DNA from: Mesostigma viride
Lineage: Eukaryota; Streptophyta; Mesostigmatophyceae; Mesostigmatales; Mesostigmataceae
Direction: 5' to 3'
DNA length: 64,000 bases
Assembly (NCBI GenBank): GCA_009746045.1
Contig: RPFO01000104.1
Coordinates: 680,576 to 744,575, forward strand
Translations under genes and position numbers: made by a program
Notes under the pieces: model-generated
Seen by the model: the letters and a program-made list of their open reading frames with translations, nothing else
Told to the model about the DNA's origin: nothing
The model's database searches: none
Part shown: positions 47,906 to 59,249 of the stretch, in pieces
Layout of the letters: each line of letters opens with the position of its first letter
Numbering within the stretch: the stretch's first letter is position 1

Positions 47906-49065
47906 GTGCAGCCGGTGGAGATTTGCGCCATGGTCGTGGGTCCTCCCGTGAACATCACGAACACGGAGTACACGCCGCGATCACCGGCACTGCACCAGGA
48001 GAGAGACCGCGCTCCTTCCAGGGCCTTGAAGGCGGGCCGTCAGAGGGCCCGAAATGGCGTGGCTGCGGACGCGAGCATAACTTTATCGTAGAGGCCTGTT
48101 TTTTGCGTATTGCCGTGGCGACCTCGACCTTCACCTTTTTCGTCCAGCTTGTGGAGTTGCTTTCCTGTCCCAGTACAGGGATTTCAGGTGGCCCGGGTAC
48201 GACGACGCGTCAACCGCGACTCGAAGTCGTGAAAGAACGCTTCATGGAGCTTCTTGATCTTGGCTTCCTTTTCTCCTTCGCGGAATTTTATGGCGATCGA
48301 GGCGTCGGGAAAATGGCCCGCGATGTATTCATCCGGTACGGCATTGCCTTTCATGACGGCGTCCAGGGCCACCGCCTCTGGGCGATGCTCAGAAGTCGCC
48401 CGCGAGGGCCGAACAGCATCACGTGCCAGAACGCGACGTGTTTCCATCCACGAGCCAAGAAAGTCGTTCACGGCAAACGAATATCAAGGTGGGGTCAATA
48501 GGAGTCCCGTGGTCTTGGCGTCGTCATTTCGAGACGCGAATGGGCCTTCTCCTCTCCCATTCACCTTGTGACTGTCCGCGTAAAACGGCGAGGACGAACA
48601 ACTTTACGAACCCGTACTGGGGTCCGCCAGATGACCGTCAGACTGGCGAGGCCGGACAAGAGGACCGTCATGAAGCCCGTTATCACCCTTCCCCCTCCTG
48701 GATAACGCGGAGGGAGGGTAAGTCGACGGCCCTGCGATCGCCAAAGTACGAAAATGAGCGTGCGCTCATCCACTTGTTTCCCTCCCCCCCCGTTTCCATG
48801 TACACGTCCTCCGGCGCACGCTCGGACTCCTTCACCTCTTCGAGGAGGAACGTCGCTACGCGTCCAGCCCCATCTCATTCTGCCGTGACGCGGCTCCGTC
48901 GTCGACCCGAGCTTACTCTTCACCTTCTTCTCATCGTCCGCTGGCCGCCGGTCGCGATCTCTACTGCGGCGTTTAGCCGAGCAAAAAGCAACAACTCGAC
49001 GCCCATCACGAACGAGGACATCGTGGATCGCGTGCCGACGGAATTCGACAAGTTCTAAACGCACC
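47904..49065 (-). pseudogene. Second copy of the polytopic membrane protein (noisy)
   Basis: Matches 32469-33617; many indels; the start codon itself has lost a base. Confidence 0.65.
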
Positions 49066-49094
49066 TTGTTTCTATAAATACCAGCGATGGTTTT

Positions 49095-49310
49095 TTACGC
49101 GCCGGGGATTCTCCTCTTCACGAGAAGAAATCAGCGCACGATCGACTCTCGTGAGACTCCTGGCCTGGACTCTGGTTAGTTACCTCCGAGTTAGTCGATG
49201 CCCTGCGCCCTCGGGATGTTCGGTATACGGACTCCCGGAAACGACCGCGGATCTTGGGATTTCATGGTGCATTTTTTCGTCTATCGGCACGGACCAGCAG
49301 TGCGGCCCAT
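49095..49310 (-). pseudogene. Second copy of the putative myristoylated protein (noisy)
   Basis: Matches 33645-33857. The start region GCCCAT is kept, but the following bases differ, so the MGAC motif is lost here. Confidence 0.55.
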
Positions 49311-49356
49311 CGAAGATTCATCATAATATCCCACGATTTATATACAATGACCCTCG

Positions 49357-50166
49357 ATGAGTTCCAGACCGGACCATGTACTCATGAAGCGTCAAGACGA
49401 GCTTGAGCCGTTACCCTACAAAAACGCGTTTCTGCCGGCATTTCCCTGCCAAAAAAACGTCGGACGTTCCCGCTCCGAGATCACTACAATCTCGTTGAGA
49501 GATGCTTTACGTGGGGTGCCCATACCGGAATGGGTACGAGAGCAATTCACGAAAAAACTCCGAGCGCACGAGGAATCAACGATCTCGCTATTGCCAGGAC
49601 GAGTGCAGGAAAAGGACTCGGAAAACACACTCCCAAGTCGACGGTAGCACTCGGAAAATCTGAACCACAAGTACGCGTACCTCGAATGGTTCTACGTGAC
49701 GAGCAAAACGCACAAAGACGACGAGGCGTAGGAAAGGAACAGACCGCTTTCGCTCGCTTCGGGAAACGCAGCCTGTGTTGGAGTTTGAACGTGCTGATCC
49801 AGAACGTGGTCACATCACCGACCCGGAAAACGCCATACGTGGGGCTCGAGCCGGCGGGAGGCCATTTGTGCCGCTCCGAAACCGGAAGAAAAACAAAAGA
49901 CGGAGGAAGCCCCGCCGAAGACACATCGCCGCCGTCGACAAGTTTCTTTCGCAATACCCGTTCACGACGAGTACGTTCTTTCGGTGATCCGGAAACAGAA
50001 GGACGGAACCCGGAAGAATTCAGAGAAAAACCAAGTGCGAGATCGAGGATAATATCAAATTAGTCAAATTATTACGACATTACGGATTTCGAGTGTCGAT
50101 TCCCAGGAAACGGTCTCGGGTTCCTCATGGAGGCTCCCTTGCCGGTCGGTCTTTGAACTCTTGCTA
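49357..50166 (+). pseudogene. Second copy of the GNAT-like gene (noisy)
   Basis: Matches 33910-34706. It carries longer homopolymers at two sites where the clean copy breaks frame (about 49761 and 49841-49844), useful evidence for the intact reading. Confidence 0.6.
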
Positions 50167-50700
50167 GATGCGGCCGCAGGGTTCCGAACCATCTAGAAGA
50201 TTACGATTAGGCCGAAACCAGAGCAAGGGCGACTTTTCGCGGAAACCCTTCCGCGCCTGTCAAAAACGCGGAGAGGAAAAGGCCCGACCCGCCACCGGCG
50301 CCGGGCTCCTCGAAACGGTCGCGGTGGCCGCGGTCCGCGCAACAAGCCGGACTACGGCCGAACGACTGCGCAAGGCGTTGACGTGTCCGCAGAAGCCGCG
50401 CCCGCGGGCCAGTTGACGAGGTCCCAGGCTTCGTGTGAAGGCGATCAAAGTTCCGAAATTCGTCGAACCCCCGAGTCGTCTACCGCGGAGGACAACCTCA
50501 GTGCAAACTCCGGCCTAAAACTCCCGCCAGGCGTCCCCCCTCCTCCCCGACACGCGCCGAGGTCGGTGCGAGGGGTCCAAGTGCGCGACGTGTAATTGGT
50601 TTGTAAAATGGCGTCGTTGTGGTATCGTGACGACCAGTACATCGCCCGATTCTCTCGATGTACCCCGCTTTGGACCAACAGCTTTTTATTTTCGAGAACA
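50167..50700. pseudogene. Second copy of the 34707-35247 region (noisy)
   Basis: Includes the minus-strand gene with N-terminus MFSKIKSCWSK, starting at about 50701. Broken by indels. Confidence 0.5.
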
Positions 50701-50759
50701 TCGGTTCATTTATTCATCAATAAATGTCTTTCATTACACGCGGTAAACGAGTCCGTGAG

Positions 50760-51812
50760 TCACGCAAAAGGCTCGGGACAAGAAATCCCGTACCGTTCTT
50801 CATTCTGTTTCCTGTACAAACCTCACGAACGCGTCATCGGGAAGGTGAGGCGGTTCCTCCACCACTCCTCGGTGACGACGTTCGCGACCGAATCGGCGTC
50901 TTCTTTGGAGCGGAAGGGGCGTTCACGAGCCAGAACAAAAAGTCCCCGCGGGTCCTTCAGGAATGTTGCGAGAACCCGGCACGTGACGCGAGACTTGTCC
51001 GCCTCGTACGGTGCACGCTGAACCACAACACGAACACGGGTTCTCGTTGTCCCGTTATCCGGATCGGAGTGCTGGCCGGTTAACGTCAAGTAGAACTCGT
51101 TATCCACGAGAATATGAGCGAACCGCGCGAGGAGGTTTCGCGACCCCTGCCCTGCTCGGGCATGAGTCCGAGGATCAGGCGTTCCGACGAGTTCGTTTTT
51201 CACACGGGTAGCTGTTACACGCTCTTCCCCGTGCGCTGGTTCTCCGCCTTGTCACCTCCTTATCGGCCCCGCCGGAGGTAACGTCGGTGCTCTTCACGTC
51301 CACGAATCTTCACCTTGTGAAACGTTACTGGACTGTGACGTGTCCAACAGATTTCTCCATGACGATCATGGGTGCCGTGCACGAACGTTCGAGTACGAGA
51401 ACGTCCGTACCCCGGCTCGGAAAACTCCGGCATCGTCGGGGGGAGGCACGGCCCCGTCCCCGAACCCGGGTTCACCCATACGGAGCTCGCTGTCGTCCTT
51501 GGCCTCGAAGATAGTTGTCGCGTTGTTTCTGCTTGCCCAATACTTCCCATTGATACGCGCAACGAACGCATCCGGGTCTTCCACGTGCAGTTGTGGGACA
51601 AACGCGCGCCGCGTGGGGGCACGCGTTTCGGTACGGCCAGCGTCTCGTCCCTCTCCCGGTGGTGTATAGGAGGGATCTCCTCGTTGTAGATCTTCGTGGA
51701 CCTTGGCCCCGTCGGCCTGCGTCACACGGCACACCACTTGTCCGTGCTCGGCTGCTCGCTCTCGCACGCCCTCGCGTTCGTGCGCAAGGCGCGAGAAACA
51801 CGGCGACGCCAT
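50760..51812 (-). pseudogene. Second copy of the Rieske oxygenase (noisy)
   Basis: Matches 35306-36343; start ATG at 51812 is kept; frame broken many times, with pieces of the CPH and CAYH sites visible in different frames. Confidence 0.65.
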
Positions 51813-51905
51813 GGCTTCCTACCTGCGCAGACTTTAAATGCCACCTTTTGAACGATCCCTCGTGTCGCGTTTCGCGCCGAAAAAATTCGCGGCGGGGCGT
51901 TACAA

Positions 51906-52294
51906 AGAAAGAAGAGGACATTCTCGCCGCTATGCATAACGAGTACGGAGGCAAGCGGAACGTTCCGGTGCAGCGGTACCATCGACATCGTGAACACGGA
52001 GGCGGAAAGTACTCGTCCAAGTCTGCGAAGTATTCCGCTTGGCTCGCCGATCTCGGCCAGCTCATTTGCGCAGGCGGCCGACTTCCCGGGCTATTCGAAG
52101 AGAGCGTTCCTATACAAATCCGTGTTGGTCCGACCCCGTTCCACTCGGACACTCTCAAAGTTATCAAGGCTTCGCGTGCGACAGGGTCCGAGTAGACCCC
52201 GTCTCACGAAAAGGCATCCAACTCCACGCGGGCCCAAACAGGACTCGCCGTTGGTGGAATTTTGTACGCTCGTCCACGAGAGGTCGACGCGTGA
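51906..52294 (+). pseudogene. Second copy of the small nuclease-like gene (noisy)
   Basis: Matches 36437-36817. The ATG has lost its T. Confidence 0.55.
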
Positions 52295-52341
52295 TTTATC
52301 TTCTGATATAAAAGTGACAAACTTCTCTCGCGAACAAGGGT

Positions 52342-52768
52342 ATGGATCTTCTCAAGATAGCCTGCCACCGCGTGGTTGACTTGGTGGGTTTTACGAACCG
52401 GTCTCACACGTCCGGAGGAAGAGCTCGACACGGAGTCGCAGCTCGCCGGAACGATCCTGAGGTATGGCGAAGGAAGACTCGGACTCGGATTCTTCCGCCA
52501 ACGAGTCAGCAGGAAAGAAACAAGGTCATCGAGAACGACTACATCAAGCGCGTCGCGAGGACCTCCGGCACACCGAGGGCCGAACTCCTCATGTTTCGGC
52601 GACTCTCCTGAAACTCATCCGGACTCCAGCAAGACCGCTCAAGGTACTCAAGCTCAAGAAACCTGCTCATGTGCCGACCGGATGTCCGACGAGCCGCTCT
52701 CGACTCCGTCGGCGAAGAACGCGCCGCGGTTCGTCATTTCTCTCCAACCGCCCGACGACAGCTGGTGA
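52342..52768 (+). pseudogene. Second copy of the 36863-37291 gene (noisy)
   Basis: ATG and TGA are kept; at least three frame changes lie between. Confidence 0.55.
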
Positions 52769-52804
52769 CGTGCCGAGTTATTAATTATGTTCTTTTTATG
52801 GTTT

Positions 52805-53310
52805 AATTGCGACTGCGTTCATCGACGGGGTAGCCCGCCCGCACCGCTAGCAAGGACAAAAGGATCCAGCTGCTCGTCACGGGCGACCAACTTGAAAAGG
52901 AGAGACGAACTTCCAGGCTCCCCACCCGATCCGCGGCGTGAAGTCGTGCCGGCTTGATGTGGGCCTCCTGCCGCGACGTCGCCTTTCTCCACGGCCGTGT
53001 ACGTCAAGCTGGGGCGTCGAGATCAACAAGTAGCACGCCGCCATCCCCGCAAGGCCGCGTCCTCGCTGGACCCGGCCAGGTGTACGCTGGCAGACGGTCA
53101 CTCTTCATTGTGCGAACGGAACCGAGACGTACGTCCCGATGAACGAGAGGACGACACGGTCCTGTTCTCGCCACCTCGACCTCGCGAGCGCGTAGACCAT
53201 CGACGTTGGAACTCTACGCTCTCCCGTCCCCCACGAGGGAGGAACTGCTCGACCTGAACGGGGAGCTGTTCGCCCATGATGTTTTTGAGATCGTCGCGGC
53301 CCACCGATGA
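52805..53310 (+). pseudogene. Second copy of the possible jelly-roll gene (noisy)
   Basis: Matches 37326-37817; start codon damaged, and the stop differs by one missing base. Confidence 0.55.
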
Positions 53311-53326
53311 AAGACGGCGAGGATCT

Positions 53327-53721
53327 TCACCACGACAAGTTGTACAAGTCCTCGTATTGGCCGGAACAAGACGTCTTCTTCTTCCCACTCTCGCCTTCTC
53401 GTTCCCCTCTCTCGTCCAACCGAGCCGCGCGGCGGGCGGCAGACTCCTCCACGAGCAACTCGTGCCAGCGCGAGGCGTCTTCCGACCTGTCCATCATGGT
53501 CTATACAGCTCCCCCCCTGGAATCCGCACTGTAGCGCATTCGCGGCCCGCTCGGGGCAACACGAACGGCGTCGCCTCCGTCGCTTCGGTGAACGCGCGTT
53601 CATACGGCCGCGTCGATTGGGTTGTTAGGCGAGCCGGCGAAGTGACGGGCGGCCCGGCGCTGAACACCAACCTCGGGACGATCGACTGTACACGACCCGT
53701 ATGCCGTACTGTCGCGTTCAT
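53327..53721 (-). pseudogene. Second copy of the 37835-38226 gene (noisy)
   Basis: The same seven-C run is present near 53509-53517, plus further indels. Confidence 0.5.
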
Positions 53722-53741
53722 TTCTCAATTACTACACAAGA

Positions 53742-54147
53742 CTAGATTTTTCGCCACGCTTTTTTTTCTCGATGGCGATGAATCGCTCTTACAGATTCAG
53801 CTTCCCCGATCGCGGCCGCGCCCTCGCCCGTCCGCGCGGGCCTCGGGACAGGATCTCCCGGCTTTTCTGCTCGCGTCGATGCACAATGAACCGCTGGCGA
53901 ACATGTTCGAAGGACGCGCGGATCGATCGTCGGCTGCTCTCTCAAAATCAACGGATTGCGGGCCTCCGCCATTCTTCAATGCCTGCACGCGGCCACGGCT
54001 GAGAGGGACGCCGGAATGTCCGCACCCCACCCACCGGCAGGGGATAAGGGACGGTCGGCGTCTCGAATTTCGTAGCGGATGTTATGTCTTGCGCCGGCCC
54101 GCCTGGACCGATATGCGGAGCCCCCGTCGTGTTCGGAACGTCGTTCT
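53742..54147 (-). pseudogene. Second copy of the 38250-38645 gene (noisy)
   Basis: Stop is kept (53742-53744); start codon altered by one base. Confidence 0.5.
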
Positions 54148-54187
54148 ATCGACCGTTTTTCATGATAACTAACGCACACAAATATTA

Positions 54188-54323
54188 CTAGACGGCCTGG
54201 AACGGCTATCATCAGCTGACGAGGACGATGGGACCGGCCCGAACGCTTGCGGCGGCTAGCGCGCGACCGGCATGGCTGCGCTGATGAACCTCCCGGTGAC
54301 AAAACCTGCTCCTGGGGCAACAT
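54188..54323 (-). pseudogene. Second copy of the basic peptide gene (noisy)
   Basis: ATG 54323 and TAG 54188-54190 are kept; internal indels break the frame, but the arginine/histidine codons are recognisable. Confidence 0.45.
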
Positions 54324-54406
54324 TGTGATCGAAACGAGTATTACCACTCCTTTCGATATTTTTTTTTACCGCCGACTTACTTGTGGATACCCACGCGAGC
54401 GTGGCA

Positions 54407-55000
54407 ATGGACGAGCGAGCGAAAAAATGGTTGGTCGCCTGCGCCGTGGTAGGGCGCTCTCTTGTTTAGGGGGCCGTGATGGTATGCCTGAGAACATCAC
54501 AACAAAAGGCCGCCGATCGTGCTCCCGCGGACCAGGATCGAACCACCGAGTTTGAAGGGTTCTACATCACCCCCGTTTCCCGCATGACCAACGAAAAAGG
54601 GAGTTTCCGAAGAAAGACGTTGCGGACTTCGAAAACAGTCGAGGTGGAAGGACGCGAAGACGAGCTCGAACGATCCGCCGTACCTCCGCGTGCTCGTTGC
54701 CGACGGGGAAGATCGACTGATCGAGATCGTTCCCCGCACCCTCGATGCTCAAACCAATGTCCCTGATGGCAGCCGAAGTCGATGAAACCAGATCCTTCCA
54801 TGGACGTGCGCACCCGCAAAGAAGATCATCGAGGGCCCGTAACGGAGAGAAACTGGGCCGCCGTGAGCGGCTAGAGACTCGCGCTGCCACAGGCGGACGA
54901 GGACTTTGAACCTATATCGTGTGAGTGGAGAACGGACGCGGGGTCCTCCGTCCTACTCGTAGCGTGTCTTCCGAGCGGCTGTCATTAGCCCCGGTCTAAT
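54407..55000 (+). pseudogene. Second copy of the N-anchored membrane protein (noisy)
   Basis: Matches 38901-39467 with many indels; ATG is kept at 54407. Confidence 0.55.
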
Positions 55001-55126
55001 CATGTCGGCATAGGAGGCGTCTTAAACCTAAGGGATTGCGGGCTCGCGTGCCTTTTTTATCCGATCTGCATCAGGCCTCCCATCCACTGCTACAATCGTT
55101 GAAAAATCGTTGGTCTTCGAAATCGT

Positions 55127-56270
55127 TTAGGGCTTCTTTTTCATATCGTTACCATACGCGAGCCATTTCACTTCTCTTCAAGGAATAGTTGCAGGTATCA
55201 GATGTTCGAGGAAGGCCGTAATCTATTTGATCAGAGCTGTCGAAGATCAGGCGTATCCATGTTAAACCTCTGATTGTGAGGACTGAGGAGCGAAGTTTTG
55301 CATAGTGCCCATCCAACAAGCCTGGCCGTGCATGCATTATCGTCGTCTTCAAAAAACTGCGTCGTATTCAGAAAGAGGGACAATAACGGGGTTTGATGAA
55401 TCTCGGGGACGCTGGGGGTGGAATGTCGAGCCATTAATCCATAGAGCGAACACGTCTTTGTTCTTGACCACCCCTGCTAAAAATGGCCGGTAGTTTGGCG
55501 GATTTTCAAAACGCAGCCACATTAAGTATTCATTTAGTGGAGTACGCCAACATACGGGACTTCAACGCATTTCTAAGATATAATTTTCGGCGGTTTGCCT
55601 TCTTTTCTTTGTCATACTTGTTCAACGGAATCTTAATAACGATCCCTGAGAGCGATTCTCTAAGAGTTCTCGGAGTTCACCCACTCCCATATCACTCAAA
55701 TCTCGTTTTCTTATTTCGTCGATTTTTTGTAAAACCGCTGCTCTCCATTTCTCTTTTTCGTATTCTTTTATTTCATCCAACTTTTTAAAAGCCAGGCCGC
55801 ATGCGAGAGTCCAATATTCCTGGCCCATTTTCTCTCTTTTGACATTTTCCTGGCGCACTTACGGGACCATCCTTTACATTTTCGAATACATAGTTCTCGC
55901 CTTTGTCTCGTCTAAGTTAGATACGTTCCTGGAGAAAAACATCCTTTTAAACAGTTCCGCATCACGTCTCTAACTAATATTCTCAGGGGTCATTAAAGGC
56001 ATTATTATTTCCAAGAACCCGAAAACGCGACTCAAATGGTCTAGGTGGCTACTGTCATCAAACGGCAAGGCAACGGATTGCCGATTCTTACCTACTTAGA
56101 GGGAACTGTCACAACCGGCATTTATCTGATGCCGTTTACTATTATCGAGAACCCGTCATCGCTGCGGCATAGGAACCATGCGTTTCATTTGCACTCCTGC
56201 GCGTTTTTGAGTCTCCGAAACATCCGGGATCGGGGAGGGGCTCGTGACTGCACACTTTGATGTGGGTTTA
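55127..56270 (-). pseudogene. Second copy of the AT-rich gene 3' part (noisy)
   Basis: Matches 39595-40719, ends at the same retroelement insertion point after GGTTTA, showing the insertion is shared by both copies. Confidence 0.6.
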
Positions 56271-59229
56271 TGTCAAGGACATGGTCCTTGTATTTGTACC
56301 CACCTGACCTGGCTAGATAGATAAGAGGCTCTGTACAGGAGCCACGTTTTTTATCCCGTTGGATTTGGCCTACAAATGAGAAAGTTGTGGCCAGTTTAGT
56401 AATCAGGGATAGTACCTTATGCAAGTGGATCCTTATAGGCAGCTGACAAATCTTTCTATGTCAGCTGACTTATGACATGTCAGATGAGAATCTATGACAG
56501 GACAGTTGACTGATTGACATGTACACTGTGCATGTCAGATGTGGCGCTGATATGTTTCACGCCAGATTTACTTCATCATCCATCAGATCACACAAGAGTA
56601 GCGAGATTTTTTTAAATAGTTAATTACTGTGCAGCAGTTACAAGTTAAGACTGTACATCAGTTTACAAGATAAGGCTGTACAGCAGTTACAAGATAAGAT
56701 TTATTCTTGTCTTTAGATCTGATTGGTAGCCTGTACACTGACCTAACCTGATTTGGCTGGCCTCTGAGTTTACATGAGAATATTCCTAGGCACATTCCTA
56801 GCCAGCCAATCAGGTCATTCCAGTTTTCTGCCTGTTGTTTTTCCTCGAGTTAATAAAACAACTGAGGAGGCTTGCCAAAGGTACTCCTCACTATCATTCT
56901 GCCTCAAACTTGAGTCTCTGGTCTCTTTGCTTCCATTCCTCCATAGCCTGTACCTGCAAGGACAGGCACATTTGGGTTCCAATCACAAGCATTGTAGAAG
57001 GCAAACCCATTAGTTCTTTCAACATGGGTATCGGAGGTTTTTTTTTTTTTTGGAATCCCCCTTTTTTTTTAACCTGCATTTGAGGAGCAGAGACATTCAT
57101 TCTGACTACCCCAGAGACAAACACCCAGGACCAGATCAACCATGGAGGATCAAGACACCCAAACTGCTACCAGACAGGCCTACTACACTCTCTTGTTTCA
57201 ACAGTTGCCAAGAGCTGCCAAAGAAATTTGTTGGTGCAGCGGTGATGATTACAGACAAGTGGGAGGGGTGAAGAATCTGTTATTTGGCTGTTGTCAGTCT
57301 TTTTCATTTGGATTGCTGTCCTGCTGGGCACTGAGGAGAATGACAGGGCTGATTAAGGCCCTGTGGGCGCTTTGCTCACTGTCTAAACAGGTGGAAAGGC
57401 TGCACGCCTCATGGCCACTGTGGCCACAAAAACTGGGTAGCCAGCATGGGCAATTGTCTCATGGAGAACATGAGCAAACCAGGTAACAAGAGTCACAGGT
57501 TGAGCTTGCAGACGCACAGCTGCACCGCCTACAGAAGCTTTCCTAACCTGAGACCATGCAACAGCTCGTGAGAGGGCGGAGCTTCTACGCTGCCTGACTA
57601 CCAGGCTGCAGGGGAGTCATCCAGGACCGTGATTTTGCTGCCATTCTATGGAAGCACTGACAGACGAGTACCGCCCTGCGCTGGTGTTCTGTAAGGCTTC
57701 AACGAGGAGGACCCACTACCTGTGGTGAAGGGCACTCATGGAGGCGGAGGATCTCTCAAGGGGGACGGCTTGTGGTTGAAAAAGCGAGAGTGCTTGGCAC
57801 TGGCCAGGCCTACCACAGCCAACAGCCAAGCGGGAACGGGGGACCAGAATTGCAGTTCACTGTGGCCTGTCAAATTCACAAGGACAAAGACTGGCTGGGA
57901 AGGAGCATCCTGAGGAAGGCCCCACGCTGGTTACCCCAACCGCACAGGGGGGGCAAGGGCGGCAAACCGAGGGACCAGAGCAAGGGACGGCCAACGCACC
58001 TGGGATCCGCTGCCAACGCAACTCAGGAGGCGGCCTGAAACTGCCGCCTGGCTTCTGCATGGTCACCATCGCGAGGAGTCGCCGGTCGACGCCGCTGGAG
58101 GCTGCTGCTCTCACGCAGGTATACGGGCGACAACACTCAACTGGGTGCTGGACTCGGCTGCGGAGCAGCCAACATGTCCCCGTGCCGTTCTGACTTCGTG
58201 TCACTTATCCCCCAAACAGGCAGATCGTCGCGATCAGGCGGCGTACTGCAAGCTGCTGGAGTTGGCACAGTTCTGTTGCATTTGCCGGGGGAGCGAGCTC
58301 CGACTGGTATGGAGCCCTTCTGCGTCCCCGAGCTGGGCCCGTTTCGGGTGCTCTCTGTTGGAGCGCTCGTGAAGGCTGGCCACATATCTGGATTTCAACC
58401 AGAAATCGCTTGTGGTGGACCAACCAGGCGCACAAGATGAGCAGAGGGACAACGGTCTCGTGTGTTACCTGTCTCAACAAGAAGGGTCGCTGGCGCCACG
58501 ACCGTGCGGCCGTTTGGGTCGCTGTGGAGCGCTTGGCCTGCCAAGTGCTGGCCATGTCCAAGACGCTGGGCTTTCTGCCTGGCTTTCGCGGCCTTTGGGG
58601 CTGCAGGCTTTTCCCAGGCGCTTTGCTGACGCCCGGTGTCGTTCGCCACTGGTCGTGTGGCGGCAAAGGGGCGGTTTTTTCCGCTGACAAACCTGCAATT
58701 GTGCAGGATTTTTGGCGTGGTGGGGACGGCAAGGAATGGGATTCGGCTTGAGTACCGGTCGTTGGGGGCACACGGGAGAGGACGGTTCCTGGAGTCTGCG
58801 TCGGGCAGTACTACCTTATAGCCCTCTCGTGCAAGATCAGGTGGACTCTGCCCTCCACCAGTTTCCCTGACCCTCCAGCGGCGAGCTCACCTGGCTTTGC
58901 CGTTGTCCATGGATGTCAAACCTACGTGTGCGTGCTGGAGAGCTTCCCCAAGCCTGGCAATCGTTGGCCTACTAAGTGCCCAAACACGCAGACGTCACCC
59001 AAGCCTGCTGCGTGACGGTTTCGCTCCCTGGCCAGGAATCAAGTGGGGGTTTTTGCGTGGGCGCGTTCTCGGGCGCCAGCATTTTGGATTTTGCTGCTGG
59101 GGGAATTCCTGGTGAGGGAGGCCACCAGAGCACCAAGCTTCCAGCCAGTCTGGAGCCAAGTCCTGGAGCTGGAGTCGTCGGCTGCCACGTTTGTCCCGTC
59201 AATTTGGACGATGCTGAGCACTAAGTTGA
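56271..59229 (+). mobile_element. Second, truncated copy of the Copia-like element (noisy)
   Basis: Begins TGTCAAGGAC right after GTTTA, as in the first copy; includes the 5' LTR (to about 57023), primer site, GAG, protease and low-complexity region, and stops at the position matching 43612. T-runs near 57040-57070 look like further read errors. The GAG start (ATG 57142) is not followed by the early stop of the first copy. Confidence 0.7.
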
Positions 59230-59249
59230 CCGGCCACAAGTGCCGTCGT

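Larger units (their letters stand above)
46086..59235 (+). repeat. Indel-rich second copy of 30776-43612 (likely uncorrected long-read sequence)
   Basis: The order of genes is the same as in 30.8-40.7 kb, followed by the same retroelement, but single-base insertions and deletions occur every 10-30 bases with relatively few substitutions, which is typical of raw single-molecule reads. Ends are abrupt at about 46086 and 59235. None of its genes is intact, so they are listed below as broken copies. Confidence 0.75.

Noticed and set aside
57040-57072. T-runs in the second retroelement copy as a biological tract
   Set aside because: The first copy has normal GAG-leader sequence here; the runs lie in the error-rich block.
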